64,000 nucleotides of DNA from positions 608,178-672,177 of the forward strand of contig JALCKZ010000001.1 of NCBI GenBank assembly GCA_022647615.1, given 5' to 3'. The notes under the pieces are model-generated. The model was not told the origin of the DNA. It worked only from the letters and a program-made list of their open reading frames with translations, and did no database searches. Numbering within the stretch: the first letter of the stretch is position 1; each line of letters begins with the position of its first letter. Source of the DNA: Bacteroidales bacterium (GTDB taxonomy: Bacteria; Bacteroidota; Bacteroidia; Bacteroidales; UBA932). Shown here one piece after another: positions 18,100 through 26,902 of this stretch. A program made the position numbers and the translations under genes.

Positions 18100-19440
18100 T
18101 TACGGCTGGTCTACATTAAGGAGTTCCTCCAAGGTTGCGGCGCAAGCCCGCTCCTTAAGATACGTTGCCTCATTGTTCATTCTTTTCTTCATGTCCGGCT
18201 CTATATCAGACATAGGAAAGATTTTGGCATCCTTCCCCGATTTAATCTTTGAAGCTCCGCAGAAAAGCCAAACTTTCTTTTTAAATTTTAAATTGCTTTT
18301 GTCTCTTTCTGTTTTTTTTGCCAAACCTATTACCCCGCCAATAACCTTGCCCTTAAGACTTTGCGCATCTATCATTCCTTCTCCGGAAATTACAATATCG
18401 GCCTGTCTGATTTTAGATTCCAATCTCTGAAGTTTGGCAAAATAGTCAAACCCGCTCATTTTCTTTGCTTTAAGAAAACACATAAGAGCAAATCCAACAC
18501 CTCCTGCAGCACCGGCTCCCTCTTCTTTTGCCATCTTTTTTACAAAAAGAGTTGTTGCCTCTCTATTTTTTTTATCACAACCATCACTTGATTTTTCCGT
18601 CGCAACTAAAAAATTTTTCACTCCGTTTTCCAAAGCAACAAGTTCTTTTTTACCCGCCCCCTTCTGAGGACCGTACGCATAAGTAGCTCCGTTTGAACCT
18701 GTTAGTGGATTTTTAACATCACAGACAACTGTGATTTCAACACCTCTGAGCAATTTTGCTTTTCCGGAATTGCAGGATGGAGGAATTATTTTTTTTATTC
18801 CCGACAGATTCCCGCCTGTAATAAAAGCCTCTGCACCGTCGCGTTTATCCAAAATATTTTTGCCTGCAGAATTCAAATATTTATATCCGAGCGCCTGCAA
18901 CAAACCGGCACCGCAATCATTGGTAGCGCTGCCGCCTATTCCAACGATAATTTTTTTGGCCCCCGCCTCAGCCGCTTTAAGAATTAATTCACCCATCCCG
19001 TAAGTTGTAGTGTGCATAGGATTTCTATCGGCCGGCTTAATCATTGCCAGCCCGGAAACTTGGGCCATCTCTATAAATGCAACTCTCTTGGCGCGGCAAA
19101 ACATAAAGGAAGTTTTTACCCTCCTGCCCAAAGGTCCAACGGCGGTACAAAAAATTTGTTCCGCCCCCGTTGACACCTTAAATATGTCGGCGCTGCCGTC
19201 TCCGCCGTCGGCTATTGCAACAATATTGTAATCCCTATCGGGAATAAAAAAAGGTACATTGTGCCATAAAAAGGCACTTTGAAGCCCTTTTTTAATGGCA
19301 TCCGCCGCTTCAACGGAGCCAAGACCTCCCTTAAACTTATCTGTCGCGATGATTACGTGCCTAATGTGCAACAATTTTGCACTTTTGGCACAACGCAAAT
19401 TATTGAGTATCTTTGCGTCATACGGAGTACATGTCTGCAT
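18100..19440 (-). CDS. Glycerate kinase
   Basis: An enzyme of the GlxK/GarK glycerate kinase family, phosphorylating D-glycerate to a phosphoglycerate. Visible motifs are ATDKFKGGLGSVEAADAIKKG (family start APDSFKGSLSA), IADGGDGSAD, GIGGSATNDCGAGLLQALGY, TGSNGATYAYGPQKGA and the C-terminal ISGEGMIDAQSLKGK. With a start at 19440 the protein has 446 residues, longer than the usual ~380: about 26 extra at the N-terminus plus Lys-rich inserts. The ATG at 19440 is preferred because the upstream TTG at 19464 falls inside a TAAATTTG promoter box (19462-19469). A TTG at 19371 would give a family-typical start. Confidence 0.85.
   Translation of the reverse strand: MQTCTPYDAKILNNLRCAKSAKLLHIRHVIIATDKFKGGLGSVEAADAIKKGLQSAFLWHNVPFFIPDRDYNIVAIADGGDGSADIFKVSTGAEQIFCTAVGPLGRRVKTSFMFCRAKRVAFIEMAQVSGLAMIKPADRNPMHTTTYGMGELILKAAEAGAKKIIVGIGGSATNDCGAGLLQALGYKYLNSAGKNILDKRDGAEAFITGGNLSGIKKIIPPSCNSGKAKLLRGVEITVVCDVKNPLTGSNGATYAYGPQKGAGKKELVALENGVKNFLVATEKSSDGCDKKNREATTLFVKKMAKEEGAGAAGGVGFALMCFLKAKKMSGFDYFAKLQRLESKIRQADIVISGEGMIDAQSLKGKVIGGVIGLAKKTERDKSNLKFKKKVWLFCGASKIKSGKDAKIFPMSDIEPDMKKRMNNEATYLKERACAATLEELLNVDQP
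19383..19415 (+). promoter_or_regulatory. Candidate promoter for the LruC-like lipoprotein gene
   Basis: TTTTG at 19383-19387 is followed after 20 bases by TATCTTTG at 19408-19415, a complete -33/-7 match with correct spacing on the plus strand. It lies inside the 5' end of the divergent glycerate kinase gene and would give a leader of about 170 bases. Confidence 0.45.
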
Positions 19441-19461
19441 TTTATTATTACATTTGCAGCC

Positions 19462-19469
19462 CAAATTTA
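19462..19469 (-). promoter_or_regulatory. Promoter -7 box for glycerate kinase
   Basis: TAAATTTG on the minus strand, predicting a transcription start near 19455, about 15 bases before the ATG at 19440. Confidence 0.45.
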
Positions 19470-19593
19470 GAATTATTATTAAAAACTCAATACGATTTAT
19501 GCAGTAATTTTTAATAGTTGCATTTTGTCTTTGGCGGGTTTTTTGTGTGGTTTATAGTAATTTTAATTTGCAAAGATAATTGGGAGGATATAT

Positions 19594-20679
19594 ATGAAAA
19601 AGTGTTTATTAATTAGCTTAGCGGCGGTAGCAGTTGTTGGTCTATCTGCAACAAGCTGCGTTAAAAACGACACCGTTAAAAATTTTACATCTGATGATGT
19701 AGAGCAGTACCTTACTACGACGGAGTGTAGTGTTCCGGCTAAAGCAGGTTATGGTTCCATTGTTACATGCTGCGGCGATACGCTTTCTATTGCAGATGAC
19801 AGTAAGAATGATACCATTCTGATTCCTAAGAACAGACAGGTTACATCCCAAGTTCTGACAGGGAAAGAGACACCGTCTTCTGCTGCCACAAAGGCTGTTA
19901 CAGATGGTGAGGGTGTTGTGATTTCCTATTATCCAATGGATGCCACAGGATATTCTTCAATCTTTAAGAGCAACATGAAGCAGTTGTGGACAACGGAAGC
20001 ATTTGAGGACTCTAAAAATTGTGATTTTGATTACAATGACCTTGTAATTCACACGCTTTACAGAATAAGCAGCAATAAATTAAAGATTGGTATTCACCCA
20101 ATTGCATACGGCGCAACCAAGTCAATTACACTTGGCTTAACTGTATACAAGAACAATGTTAAAGTATATGATGAGGTAATTTCTACAAACTGCAGACATG
20201 ATTTGTTTGAAGATTATCCAGGAACCAGCGGCTTTATTAATACCGTTCAATATGATCATCATTATATTGCGTTCCCTAAAATACTTACCATTTGCGATGC
20301 CACAAGTTTTTCAAATCTGGATATTGTTTGGTGGGTTAAAACAAATGACAGCAGTGATATAATATATGCTGTTAATGCCAGAACTACTCCTAATGAATTA
20401 CTTAATTCAGAGGGACTTCCTTACGGCGTTGTTTGCACTTACATGGATCAGGGATATAATGATGGCGTTGCAAAAGGTCTTGTTGGATATAACTGGTTTT
20501 TCTATCCAAAAGAGACAGTCAGCGTTTGGAATTACTTCCAGGTTAAGAACGGAGTATTCAACTACAAAGATGGTATAACAGGTCCGCTGGTTAATGACTT
20601 CATTCTAAGGACAGGCAACAGCGCAACAGATGGTGCCGCTACAGGTTTGTACACATTCCCGGGCAATCGTAATATTTAA
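19594..20679 (+). CDS. LruC/DUF4842-like surface lipoprotein
   Basis: A 361-residue exported protein. The N-terminus is a lipoprotein signal (VVGLSATSC, Cys at about residue 22). The central segment FEDSKNCDFDYNDLVIHTLY matches the 'E..K..DYDFNDLV' calcium-binding-like motif of LruC domains, common in Bacteroidetes surface lipoproteins. The rest is predicted beta-rich (KLKIGIHPIAYGATKSITLG). It has no catalytic signature, so a structural or adhesive surface role is inference. It is a single-gene unit: a terminator follows at 20713-20750, and a CTGTCGGGA copy sits directly after the stop codon. Confidence 0.7.
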   Translation: MKKCLLISLAAVAVVGLSATSCVKNDTVKNFTSDDVEQYLTTTECSVPAKAGYGSIVTCCGDTLSIADDSKNDTILIPKNRQVTSQVLTGKETPSSAATKAVTDGEGVVISYYPMDATGYSSIFKSNMKQLWTTEAFEDSKNCDFDYNDLVIHTLYRISSNKLKIGIHPIAYGATKSITLGLTVYKNNVKVYDEVISTNCRHDLFEDYPGTSGFINTVQYDHHYIAFPKILTICDATSFSNLDIVWWVKTNDSSDIIYAVNARTTPNELLNSEGLPYGVVCTYMDQGYNDGVAKGLVGYNWFFYPKETVSVWNYFQVKNGVFNYKDGITGPLVNDFILRTGNSATDGAATGLYTFPGNRNI

Positions 20680-20680
20680 T

Positions 20681-20689
20681 CTGTCGGGA
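20681..20689 (+). repeat. Intergenic CTGTCGGGA motif copy
   Basis: Exact motif 2 bases after the stop codon of the LruC-like gene. Confidence 0.5.
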
Positions 20690-20712
20690 TATAAAATAAA
20701 TACATAAAATTT

Positions 20713-20750
20713 AAACACTTGTCTGAAATTTTTAGGCAAGTGTTTTTTTT
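20713..20750 (+). terminator. Rho-independent terminator after the LruC-like gene
   Basis: AAACACTTGTCT pairs with AGGCAAGTGTTT (one G-T pair) and is followed by a run of T residues. Confidence 0.85.
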
Positions 20751-20752
20751 AT

Positions 20753-20760
20753 TACTTTTG
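20753..20760 (+). promoter_or_regulatory. Promoter -7 box for the S46 peptidase
   Basis: TACTTTTG, just after the terminator and 85 bases before the ATG at 20846, matches TAnnTTTG. Confidence 0.45.
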
Positions 20761-20845
20761 AAACTCCCAAAGTGAAAATCAGAAATTATTTTTGGGTAAA
20801 AAACTTACTGTTTAAAAGATTAAAATAATTCAATAAACAATTAAT

Positions 20846-22972
20846 ATGAAAAAATTTAAATTTCTAATTGTCCTAACCCTTATCTTCTCTTTTGCTGCAG
20901 TGCAGGTGAAAGCAGACGAGGGAATGTGGCTTCTTCAGTACTTGGAGAAAATGAACATCAAGGTTATGAGAGGGCAGGGCTGCAAACTTACAGCTCAGCA
21001 GATTTATGACATCAATCACTCTTCATTAAAGGATGCCATTATGATTTTTGGCGGCGGATGTACCGCAGAAGTTGTCTCCGACAAAGGCCTTGTTCTTACC
21101 AACCACCATTGCGGGTATTCAAGTATCCAAAAATTAAGCGCCGTTGGAAAAGACTATCTAAGAGATGGTTACTGGGCAATGAATTCTTCAGAAGAATTAG
21201 TTCTGCCGGATTTAACCGTTACATTCATTGATAAATTTGTAGACGCTACGCCAGATATGCTTGCCGCTGAGGCAAAAACAAAAGGAATGGACCCAAAGGC
21301 AAAGGCTGTTTATATGAAAAAGGTCACCGACAGTTTGAAAAATGCTGCGATTGGAGGAGATAAGACTTTGACTGCTATGGTTCAAACATTTAACCAAGGC
21401 AATAATTACTACGTTATTACAAGCAGAACTTTTAAGGATGTCCGCTTTGTAGGCGCACCTCCTAGTTCAATTGGAAAGTTTGGCGGCGAGACAGACAATT
21501 GGGAGTGGCCAAGACATACGGGAGATTTCTCCGTCTTCAGAATTTATGCAGACAAGAACAACAACCCTGCATCTTATTCAAAAGACAATGTCCCTTACAA
21601 TCCTAAGAAGTATCTAACTATCTCAATGAAAGGGTATAAGCCAAATGATTTTGCAATGATTATCGGCTTCCCGGGGAGAACTCAGAGATATATGACAAGC
21701 ACGGAAGTTGCTGAAATGCAGAACATAAGCAATGCAGCAGAGGCATATTGCCGTACTATTAAAGAGGGTATCTGGCAGAAAGCCATGAGAGCAGATGAGC
21801 ACACTAATATCCAGTATGCCAGCAAGTTTGCTTACTCATCCAACTTCCGCAAAAAAGCCATTGCCATGAATGACGCTTTTAAATCCTTGGACGTCATTGC
21901 AAGAAGAGCAGAGGCGGAGAAAGAATTTATGAAATGGGTTGAACAATCACCCGAGAGAAAAGCTAAATACGGAGATTGCCTGGAGAAGATTAACAGCGTT
22001 GTAAAAGAGCGTGCAAACGCTTTCTCTGCATTTGAATATTTTATTGAAACATTGAATGATATAGAGATTATTCAGCCTATTTCCCAATTAGCATTCGGAA
22101 GAATCAGCGATAAGAATTTCAAAGAGGAGACTGCAGATTTTTATAAAGATTACTCTCCCGCTCTAGATAAAGAGACAACAAAAGCTCTTATTAAAATCTA
22201 TCGCGATAAAGTCACAAATCCTAAATATATCCCCTCTTTCTATAAAGAGATTGATTCAGCTTACAATGGCAGCATAGATAAATATGTTGACAATATGTTT
22301 GAGAAATCATATTTCACATCTCAGGAGAAAGCTCTTGAGGCAATGAAAGATACCGCATTTACAATGAAGGATGATCCTGCTTTCAAAATGTATGTGTCTG
22401 TAATTGCAGCAGTGCGTCCGGCTTATGAAGAATATAATAAGGACCAGGAAAAATTCCAGGAAGGAAAGAAAGCCTATATGGAGGGACAAATTGAGATGGC
22501 GGCAGAGAAGGGCAAATTCTTGTATCCGGATGCAAACTTCACAATGAGACTTACTTACGGCAAAGTTGAAGGATATGAAGTTAACGGCAAGAAGTTTAAT
22601 TACTATACAACTTTGGACGGTGTAATGGCAAAGGAAAATCCTAATGATCCTGAGTTTGTTGTTCCTGCAAAACTTAAAGAATTGTGGAAGGCAAAGGATT
22701 ACGGCAAGTATGCTCTTAAGAACGGAGAGATGCCGGTTTGCTTCCTGACAAACAATGATATCACAGGCGGAAATTCCGGCTCTGATGTTTTGAATGCAAA
22801 GGGAGAATTGATTGGTCTTGCATTTGACGGCAACTATGAATCCATGAGCGGTGACGTTATATTTGAGCCTAATGTTCAGAGATGTATATGCGTTGATATC
22901 CGTTATGTATTGTTTGTGATGGATAAGTTTGGCGGCGCAGGTTACCTGCTGAATGAGATGAAGTTTAATTAA
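20846..22972 (+). CDS. S46-family dipeptidyl-peptidase, DPP7-like
   Basis: A periplasmic serine exopeptidase of 708 residues that removes N-terminal dipeptides for amino-acid catabolism. It has a signal peptide (LTLIFSFAAVQVKA) and starts the mature chain with DEGMWLLQYL, as in family S46. The catalytic His lies in LTNHHCGYSS (about residue 88), the Asp in WPRHTGDFSVFRIYAD, and the Ser in TGGNSGSDVLNAKGELIGLA (Ser644). The residue 18 positions after the catalytic Ser is Gly (FDGN). In DPP11 this position is the Arg that selects Asp/Glu, so the Gly points to a DPP7-type preference for hydrophobic P1. It is in an operon with mrp, 9 bases apart. Confidence 0.92.
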   Translation: MKKFKFLIVLTLIFSFAAVQVKADEGMWLLQYLEKMNIKVMRGQGCKLTAQQIYDINHSSLKDAIMIFGGGCTAEVVSDKGLVLTNHHCGYSSIQKLSAVGKDYLRDGYWAMNSSEELVLPDLTVTFIDKFVDATPDMLAAEAKTKGMDPKAKAVYMKKVTDSLKNAAIGGDKTLTAMVQTFNQGNNYYVITSRTFKDVRFVGAPPSSIGKFGGETDNWEWPRHTGDFSVFRIYADKNNNPASYSKDNVPYNPKKYLTISMKGYKPNDFAMIIGFPGRTQRYMTSTEVAEMQNISNAAEAYCRTIKEGIWQKAMRADEHTNIQYASKFAYSSNFRKKAIAMNDAFKSLDVIARRAEAEKEFMKWVEQSPERKAKYGDCLEKINSVVKERANAFSAFEYFIETLNDIEIIQPISQLAFGRISDKNFKEETADFYKDYSPALDKETTKALIKIYRDKVTNPKYIPSFYKEIDSAYNGSIDKYVDNMFEKSYFTSQEKALEAMKDTAFTMKDDPAFKMYVSVIAAVRPAYEEYNKDQEKFQEGKKAYMEGQIEMAAEKGKFLYPDANFTMRLTYGKVEGYEVNGKKFNYYTTLDGVMAKENPNDPEFVVPAKLKELWKAKDYGKYALKNGEMPVCFLTNNDITGGNSGSDVLNAKGELIGLAFDGNYESMSGDVIFEPNVQRCICVDIRYVLFVMDKFGGAGYLLNEMKFN

Positions 22973-22981
22973 TCGCAAAGC

Positions 22982-24091
22982 ATGAAATTTGAAGAGATAG
23001 AAAAAGTTTTAGGAACAGTGCTCCATCCCGCTTATGAGAAAAGCGTGATGGAGCTTTCTCTAGTGCAAAATTTAAAATTTGAACCCACTCCAGGCGGCGG
23101 TGAAAATGACGGAACAATTAAATTCCGCCTGGTTTTTCACAGACCGGACCCTCTTAGCGGGAGCTTGAAAGAGGCTTGTGTTAAGGCACTTACAAATGCC
23201 TTCCCCGGCGTCAAGGTTGATATACTGGAACTGATTGACCAGAAGAAAGCGACTGAGAATAAGAAAATGGATGACCTTGGGAAAGAGGAGTTGAAGGATG
23301 TCGGTAAAATCATTGCAATTGCCTCCGGAAAAGGCGGCGTTGGTAAATCTACCGTTGCAGTGAATCTTGCAGTTGCGCTTGCAAAACAGGGTTATTCCGT
23401 GGGACTTATAGATGCGGATGTTTATGGCCCGTCTATTCCAAAGATGACCGGAACAGAGGGACAGCAGCCAGGACTTATAAAAGTTAAGACCGCTGAATAT
23501 TCAGAAGACCCTGCTAATGAGCATTATATGGAGACCAAAGATTTAATGGTCCCGATAGAAAAGTTTGGGGTTAAGTGGATTTCCATCGGTTATTTTGCAT
23601 CTCCGGAGCAAGCTCTTATTTGGAGAGGCCCGATGGCAAGCAGCGCGCTTAAGCAACTTGTTTATCAAGTTGAATGGGGCAAGCTGGACTATCTTTTAAT
23701 TGACCTTCCTCCGGGAACCGGAGATATTCATATCAGCATGGTACAAGAAGTTAAACTTACTGGGGCGATTATTGTTACCACTCCGCAAAACGTAGCTCTT
23801 GCAGATGTTGAGAAAGGCATAAATATGTTTAACAATAAAGGTGTGAACACCAAAGTGTTAGGCATTGTAGAAAATATGTCCTGGTTCACTCCTGCGGAAC
23901 TTCCAAATAACAAATACTACATCTTTGGAAAAGACGGCGGCGCAAAAATGGCGGAAAAATACAACGTTCCATTGCTTGCCCAAATCCCTATAGTCCAAAG
24001 CATTATGGAGAGTGGTGATGCCGGCCGGCCATCCGCCCTTGGAGAAGGCATTGTAGCCCAGGTCTTTGAAGAACTTGCCGGAAAAATTTAA
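22982..24091 (+). CDS. Mrp/ApbC-family iron-sulfur carrier P-loop ATPase
   Basis: A cytoplasmic scaffold or carrier for iron-sulfur clusters, 369 residues. The N-terminal ~90 residues are a MIP18 (DUF59) domain ([20 protein letters not shown]). The ATPase has the deviant Walker A of the MinD/Mrp class, [20 protein letters not shown], then [30 protein letters not shown] and [14 protein letters not shown]. The usual C-terminal CxxC is not obvious; the segment reads [20 protein letters not shown], with Cys replaced, as in several Bacteroidetes homologues as far as I recall. It follows the peptidase by 9 bases and ends at a strong terminator. Confidence 0.92.
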   Translation: MKFEEIEKVLGTVLHPAYEKSVMELSLVQNLKFEPTPGGGENDGTIKFRLVFHRPDPLSGSLKEACVKALTNAFPGVKVDILELIDQKKATENKKMDDLGKEELKDVGKIIAIASGKGGVGKSTVAVNLAVALAKQGYSVGLIDADVYGPSIPKMTGTEGQQPGLIKVKTAEYSEDPANEHYMETKDLMVPIEKFGVKWISIGYFASPEQALIWRGPMASSALKQLVYQVEWGKLDYLLIDLPPGTGDIHISMVQEVKLTGAIIVTTPQNVALADVEKGINMFNNKGVNTKVLGIVENMSWFTPAELPNNKYYIFGKDGGAKMAEKYNVPLLAQIPIVQSIMESGDAGRPSALGEGIVAQVFEELAGKI

Positions 24092-24196
24092 CACGCCCCG
24101 GAAAAATCTTTAAAAAAAAGGGTCTCAAAAAAGGGGCAAAAAAAGGTCTCGAAAAAGGAAGGCATTTTTACTCTTAAAAATTTTGGAGTAATGATA

Positions 24197-24224
24197 AGAC
24201 AAGCAACATGCTTGTCTTTTTTTT
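24197..24224 (+). terminator. Rho-independent terminator after mrp
   Basis: AGACAAGC and GCTTGTCT form a perfect 8-bp stem with a 5-base loop, followed by a T-run. Confidence 0.88.
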
Positions 24225-24232
24225 GCCTTTCC

Positions 24233-24299
24233 AGGCCCTTCTGAGCCACATTTTGCAAAAGCCTGTAAATCAATCCGTTTTGCAAAGTTGTGGCACAAC
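24233..24299. repeat. Partial third copy of the island repeat
   Basis: About 67 bases similar to the last quarter of the 264-bp repeats at 25068-25331 and 26633-26896, ending in the same GTTGTGGCACAAC palindrome. It lies 12 bases after the stop of the first secreted paralogue. Confidence 0.8.
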
Positions 24300-24311
24300 A
24301 GTCACCTTATT

Positions 24312-24983
24312 TTATTTAACCTTTGTTAAAATAACATCTGTCGGGACGGAAAAACCTTTTGGTTTGGCGGCTTCTCTTGCGGCATCTGCTGCCTTCTCTT
24401 TTTCTGAGCGCTCATCAAAATATGCAGGGACTTTGTTGTCCGGATCATCCGGATATATAATGTATGCTTCCGGATAAGGCACTCTGTCTCCCAACTGCCA
24501 TCTCAAATGTGTGTTAGCCCCCGACATGACATCCGGTGTGATTTTCAGATTGTTGGTATACTTGTCATATAGTCTGTCCCAAAACATAAAATCACAATTT
24601 TGTAAAGGAGACCCCATAATGCTTGCAGCCTTTATTACTATCTCTCCATAAGAAGTCATTTTGTTAATGTCAACCATCTTATCTAAGTAATTAATAGATT
24701 TGCCGCCATGAACATAGGAGTACTCACCAACTATGTTTGGGAGAACTTTTGTTGGTTCTGTGGTTATCATCTGTTCTATTACTTGCGGCAAGTACTTTAA
24801 TTCAACAATAAAAATCTCGCCCGTAGATTTGTTCTCATACTTCCATGTACCTTCATAGGCCGCCTTAATTGCTTCATTGGTGTAATTGACCTGTGATTCG
24901 GATTTGCCGCGTACATTTTTCTGACATACAGCGCTTTGCAATGATATGCAAATAAGCAGTGTTAAGATTATCATCCTCTTCAT
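24312..24983 (-). CDS. Secreted DUF6705-like paralogue A
   Basis: A small secreted protein of 223 residues when started at the ATG at 24983 (MKRMIILTLLICISLQSAVC, a signal peptide); an upstream frame opening at 25034 lacks a signal. The mature part has AYEGTWKYENKSTGEIFIVE, a beta-rich 'GTWxY...' module, and ends GFSVPTDVILTKVK. It closely resembles the next two minus-strand genes, so this is a local paralogue family. I loosely associate the 'GTW' fold with Bacteroidetes DUF6705 proteins; function unknown. A CTGTCGGGA copy encodes part of the conserved VPTD tail. Confidence 0.65.
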   Translation of the reverse strand: MKRMIILTLLICISLQSAVCQKNVRGKSESQVNYTNEAIKAAYEGTWKYENKSTGEIFIVELKYLPQVIEQMITTEPTKVLPNIVGEYSYVHGGKSINYLDKMVDINKMTSYGEIVIKAASIMGSPLQNCDFMFWDRLYDKYTNNLKITPDVMSGANTHLRWQLGDRVPYPEAYIIYPDDPDNKVPAYFDERSEKEKAADAAREAAKPKGFSVPTDVILTKVK

Positions 24984-25002
24984 AACGGCAACATGTTTTT
25001 TA

Positions 25003-25011
25003 TCCCGACAG
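25003..25011 (-). repeat. Intergenic CTGTCGGGA motif copy upstream of paralogue A
   Basis: TCCCGACAG on the plus strand, 20 bases before the chosen start of paralogue A. Confidence 0.45.
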
Positions 25012-25067
25012 TTTATTTTAAGGATCATGTCCAACGTTTCTGGAACTATCGTGAATCAAATTTAATG

Positions 25068-25331
25068 AAACTTTCTTTTTACTGGAACAACCTTCTCTAC
25101 AGACACATCCGGAGGCTATTTTAAAAACCGCGCCAGAGGTGCCTGGATTTGGGTTTTAGCAATATGTTGATTTACAAAATATTATACGGTCTAGTCTTTC
25201 AATTTGTGATTTCTTTGGTAGGCTAATACACATATTATCAGCTAATTAACAAAAACCCAAATCTAGGCCCCTCTGAGCGACATTTTGCAAGCCACTGTAA
25301 ATCAAACCGTTTTGCATAGTTGTGGCACAAC
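25068..25331. repeat. 264-bp island repeat, copy 1
   Basis: Equal in length to 26633-26896 with about 12 mismatches by eye (about 95% identity). It contains an internal imperfect 17-bp inverted repeat (25141-25157 against 25250-25266/7, GCCTGGATTTGGGTTTT) and ends in GTTGTGGCACAAC. No credible gene lies inside. It fills the gap between paralogues A and B. Confidence 0.9.
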
Positions 25332-25355
25332 TATCACTCGCATGCGCCTTTAAAA

Positions 25356-25952
25356 TCACTTCCGTTGCACTTTGGTTAAAATAACATCTGTCGGGATAGA
25401 AAAACCGGGGGCTATTGGCATAGGTTCATCATATAGCTCTCCCTCTTGGTCGCGCAATTTCCAATGAAGTCTATAATTATTCTCTTCATCCACAGTCAAT
25501 GTAGGATAACCTGTCCCTGCGCGAAGATGAACTACATCATAAAAATTTAATATGGGTCTGTTGGTTCTACCTTGATAAACATATAGTTCCGCCATTGGCC
25601 TACGTATATCAATTTCCTTAAGCAGCCCCGTGAAAACCAATGTGTCAAAATTTTTTCTGTTGTCATATACAACGGTATCATTCCTCAAATAATAAACAGA
25701 GCCCTTGAAATCGCAAGTAAAACGATGTTCAATACCAGGGTTGTTGTTAATTACTGCCTCTGTGCATTTTAGATTAATAATGAAAACCTCTCTTGTAGTG
25801 TCATTTTCATATTTCCATTCCCCAGCCCATACGGAGATTATCTCATCTATAGTCATATTAGCCAAATCCTTGATTTTCTGAGCGTACATATTTGTCTCTG
25901 CGCTACAAAAAATCAAAAGAACTAAGAAAATTCTATGTGCAAGATTTTTCAT
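25356..25952 (-). CDS. Secreted DUF6705-like paralogue B
   Basis: A secreted protein of 198 residues with a signal peptide (MKNLAHRIFLVLLIFCSAET, then NMYAQ). The ATG at 25952 is chosen because the longer frame from 25994 puts extra residues before the signal. The mature part repeats the family pattern (VWAGEWKYENDTTREVFIIN, then LKCTEAV) and ends GFSIPTDVILTKVQRK, nearly the same tail as paralogue A. The central region has diverged strongly. It lies between two 264-bp repeats and next to a third, broken family member. Function unknown; the duplicated setting suggests recent expansion. Confidence 0.65.
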   Translation of the reverse strand: MKNLAHRIFLVLLIFCSAETNMYAQKIKDLANMTIDEIISVWAGEWKYENDTTREVFIINLKCTEAVINNNPGIEHRFTCDFKGSVYYLRNDTVVYDNRKNFDTLVFTGLLKEIDIRRPMAELYVYQGRTNRPILNFYDVVHLRAGTGYPTLTVDEENNYRLHWKLRDQEGELYDEPMPIAPGFSIPTDVILTKVQRK

Positions 25953-26010
25953 ATGTTTATATTTAATAAGAGTTGAGATAACAATCCATTTCAAAACCTT
26001 ACACGCGTAT

Positions 26011-26600
26011 CTAATGTACCTTGGTCATTACCACATGCCGTGGAACCTCGTAGACCTCCTTGGAAAATTTGCTAAAATCATAATAATCTACTCCCCACTC
26101 TACTGACCAGCGCATAGTTGATTTACTTTGATCTACCGAAATCAATTCTACTGAGCAACTGTCAGCATCATAAAAACGCATTAATAGAAAATTATATGGA
26201 TACATCTGCAAATCTTTTCCATACGGCCCTTGGAATGGCCATACGGTAAATGGAAATTGCTTAAAGAAACTGGCGTCTTTTTCTGTGTCATAAATTCTCC
26301 CTATTTCATATTTAGCGTCAATTAACTTGCCCATGGTACTTATAACTGTTTTCCGTTCCGTTCATAAGTATATGCACCACAATACATTGGAATAGATTTG
26401 TGGTTTGAATCATAAACAAAAACTTTTTTCATAACAACCGTAAAGACTTCTTTTGTAGTATCATTGGAATATCTCCATGTACCTTCGTATGCTGCTATAG
26501 CCTCCTCTTTTGTTAAACTGCTAAATTTATTGGTTTGAGAATAAATAAATATTGGAGCAGCAAAAATTAACGCTAATGTTGTACACAGGTATTTTCTCAT
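26011..26600 (-). pseudogene. Secreted paralogue C, interrupted by a frameshift
   Basis: Two adjacent minus-strand frames together make one family member. The first (26340-26600) has the signal peptide (MRKYLCTTLALIFAAPIFIY) and AYEGTWRYSNDTTKEVF, then stops after NGKQL. The second (26011-26334) begins MGKLIDAKYEIGR and ends EVPRHVVMTKVH, the family tail. Paralogue A reads continuously across the same place (GGKSINYLDKMVDINK), and the second frame of C read upstream gives VISTMGKLIDAK, aligning with SINYLDKMVDIN. A single-base indel near 26340-26350 explains the split. It is either a decayed copy or an assembly indel. Confidence 0.65.
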
Positions 26601-26632
26601 GATAATGAATAAATGACTCTTTAAAGTTATGA

Positions 26633-26896
26633 AAACTTTCTTTTTTCTGGAACAACCTTCTCTACAGACACATCCGGAGGCTATTTTGAAAACCGCGCCA
26701 GAGGTGCCTGGATTTGGGTTTTAGCAATATGTTGATTTACAAAATATTACACGGCATAGTCTTTCAATTTGTGATTTCTTTGGTAGGTTAATGCACACAT
26801 TATCAGCTAATTAACAAAAACCCAAATCTAGGCCCCTCTGAGCGACATTTTGCAAGCCACTGTAAATCAAATAGTTTTGCAAAGTTGTGCCACAAC
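26633..26896. repeat. 264-bp island repeat, copy 2
   Basis: Second long copy, starting 1565 bases after copy 1 in the same orientation and ending 6 bases from the ksgA stop codon. The internal inverted repeat (GCCTGGATTTGGGTTTT facing AAAACCCAAATCTAGGC) is retained. Here the terminal palindrome reads GTTGTGCCACAAC. Confidence 0.9.
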
Positions 26897-26902
26897 CTTT
26901 CC

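Noticed and set aside
20846..22972. DPP11 (Asp/Glu-specific) identity
   Set aside because: The S1-site residue aligns with Gly (FDGN), not Arg.
22307..22978. Long antisense reading frame (223 codons) opposite the S46 peptidase
   Set aside because: It is entirely inside a strongly conserved gene on the other strand and its protein is low-quality Cys/Ile/Leu-rich sequence, typical of a shadow frame.
24233..26896. Integron attC cassette array
   Set aside because: Each gene is followed by a repeat ending in GTTGTGSCACAAC, which recalls attC, but the units are 264 bases, lack clear R/L box pairs, and no integrase is present.
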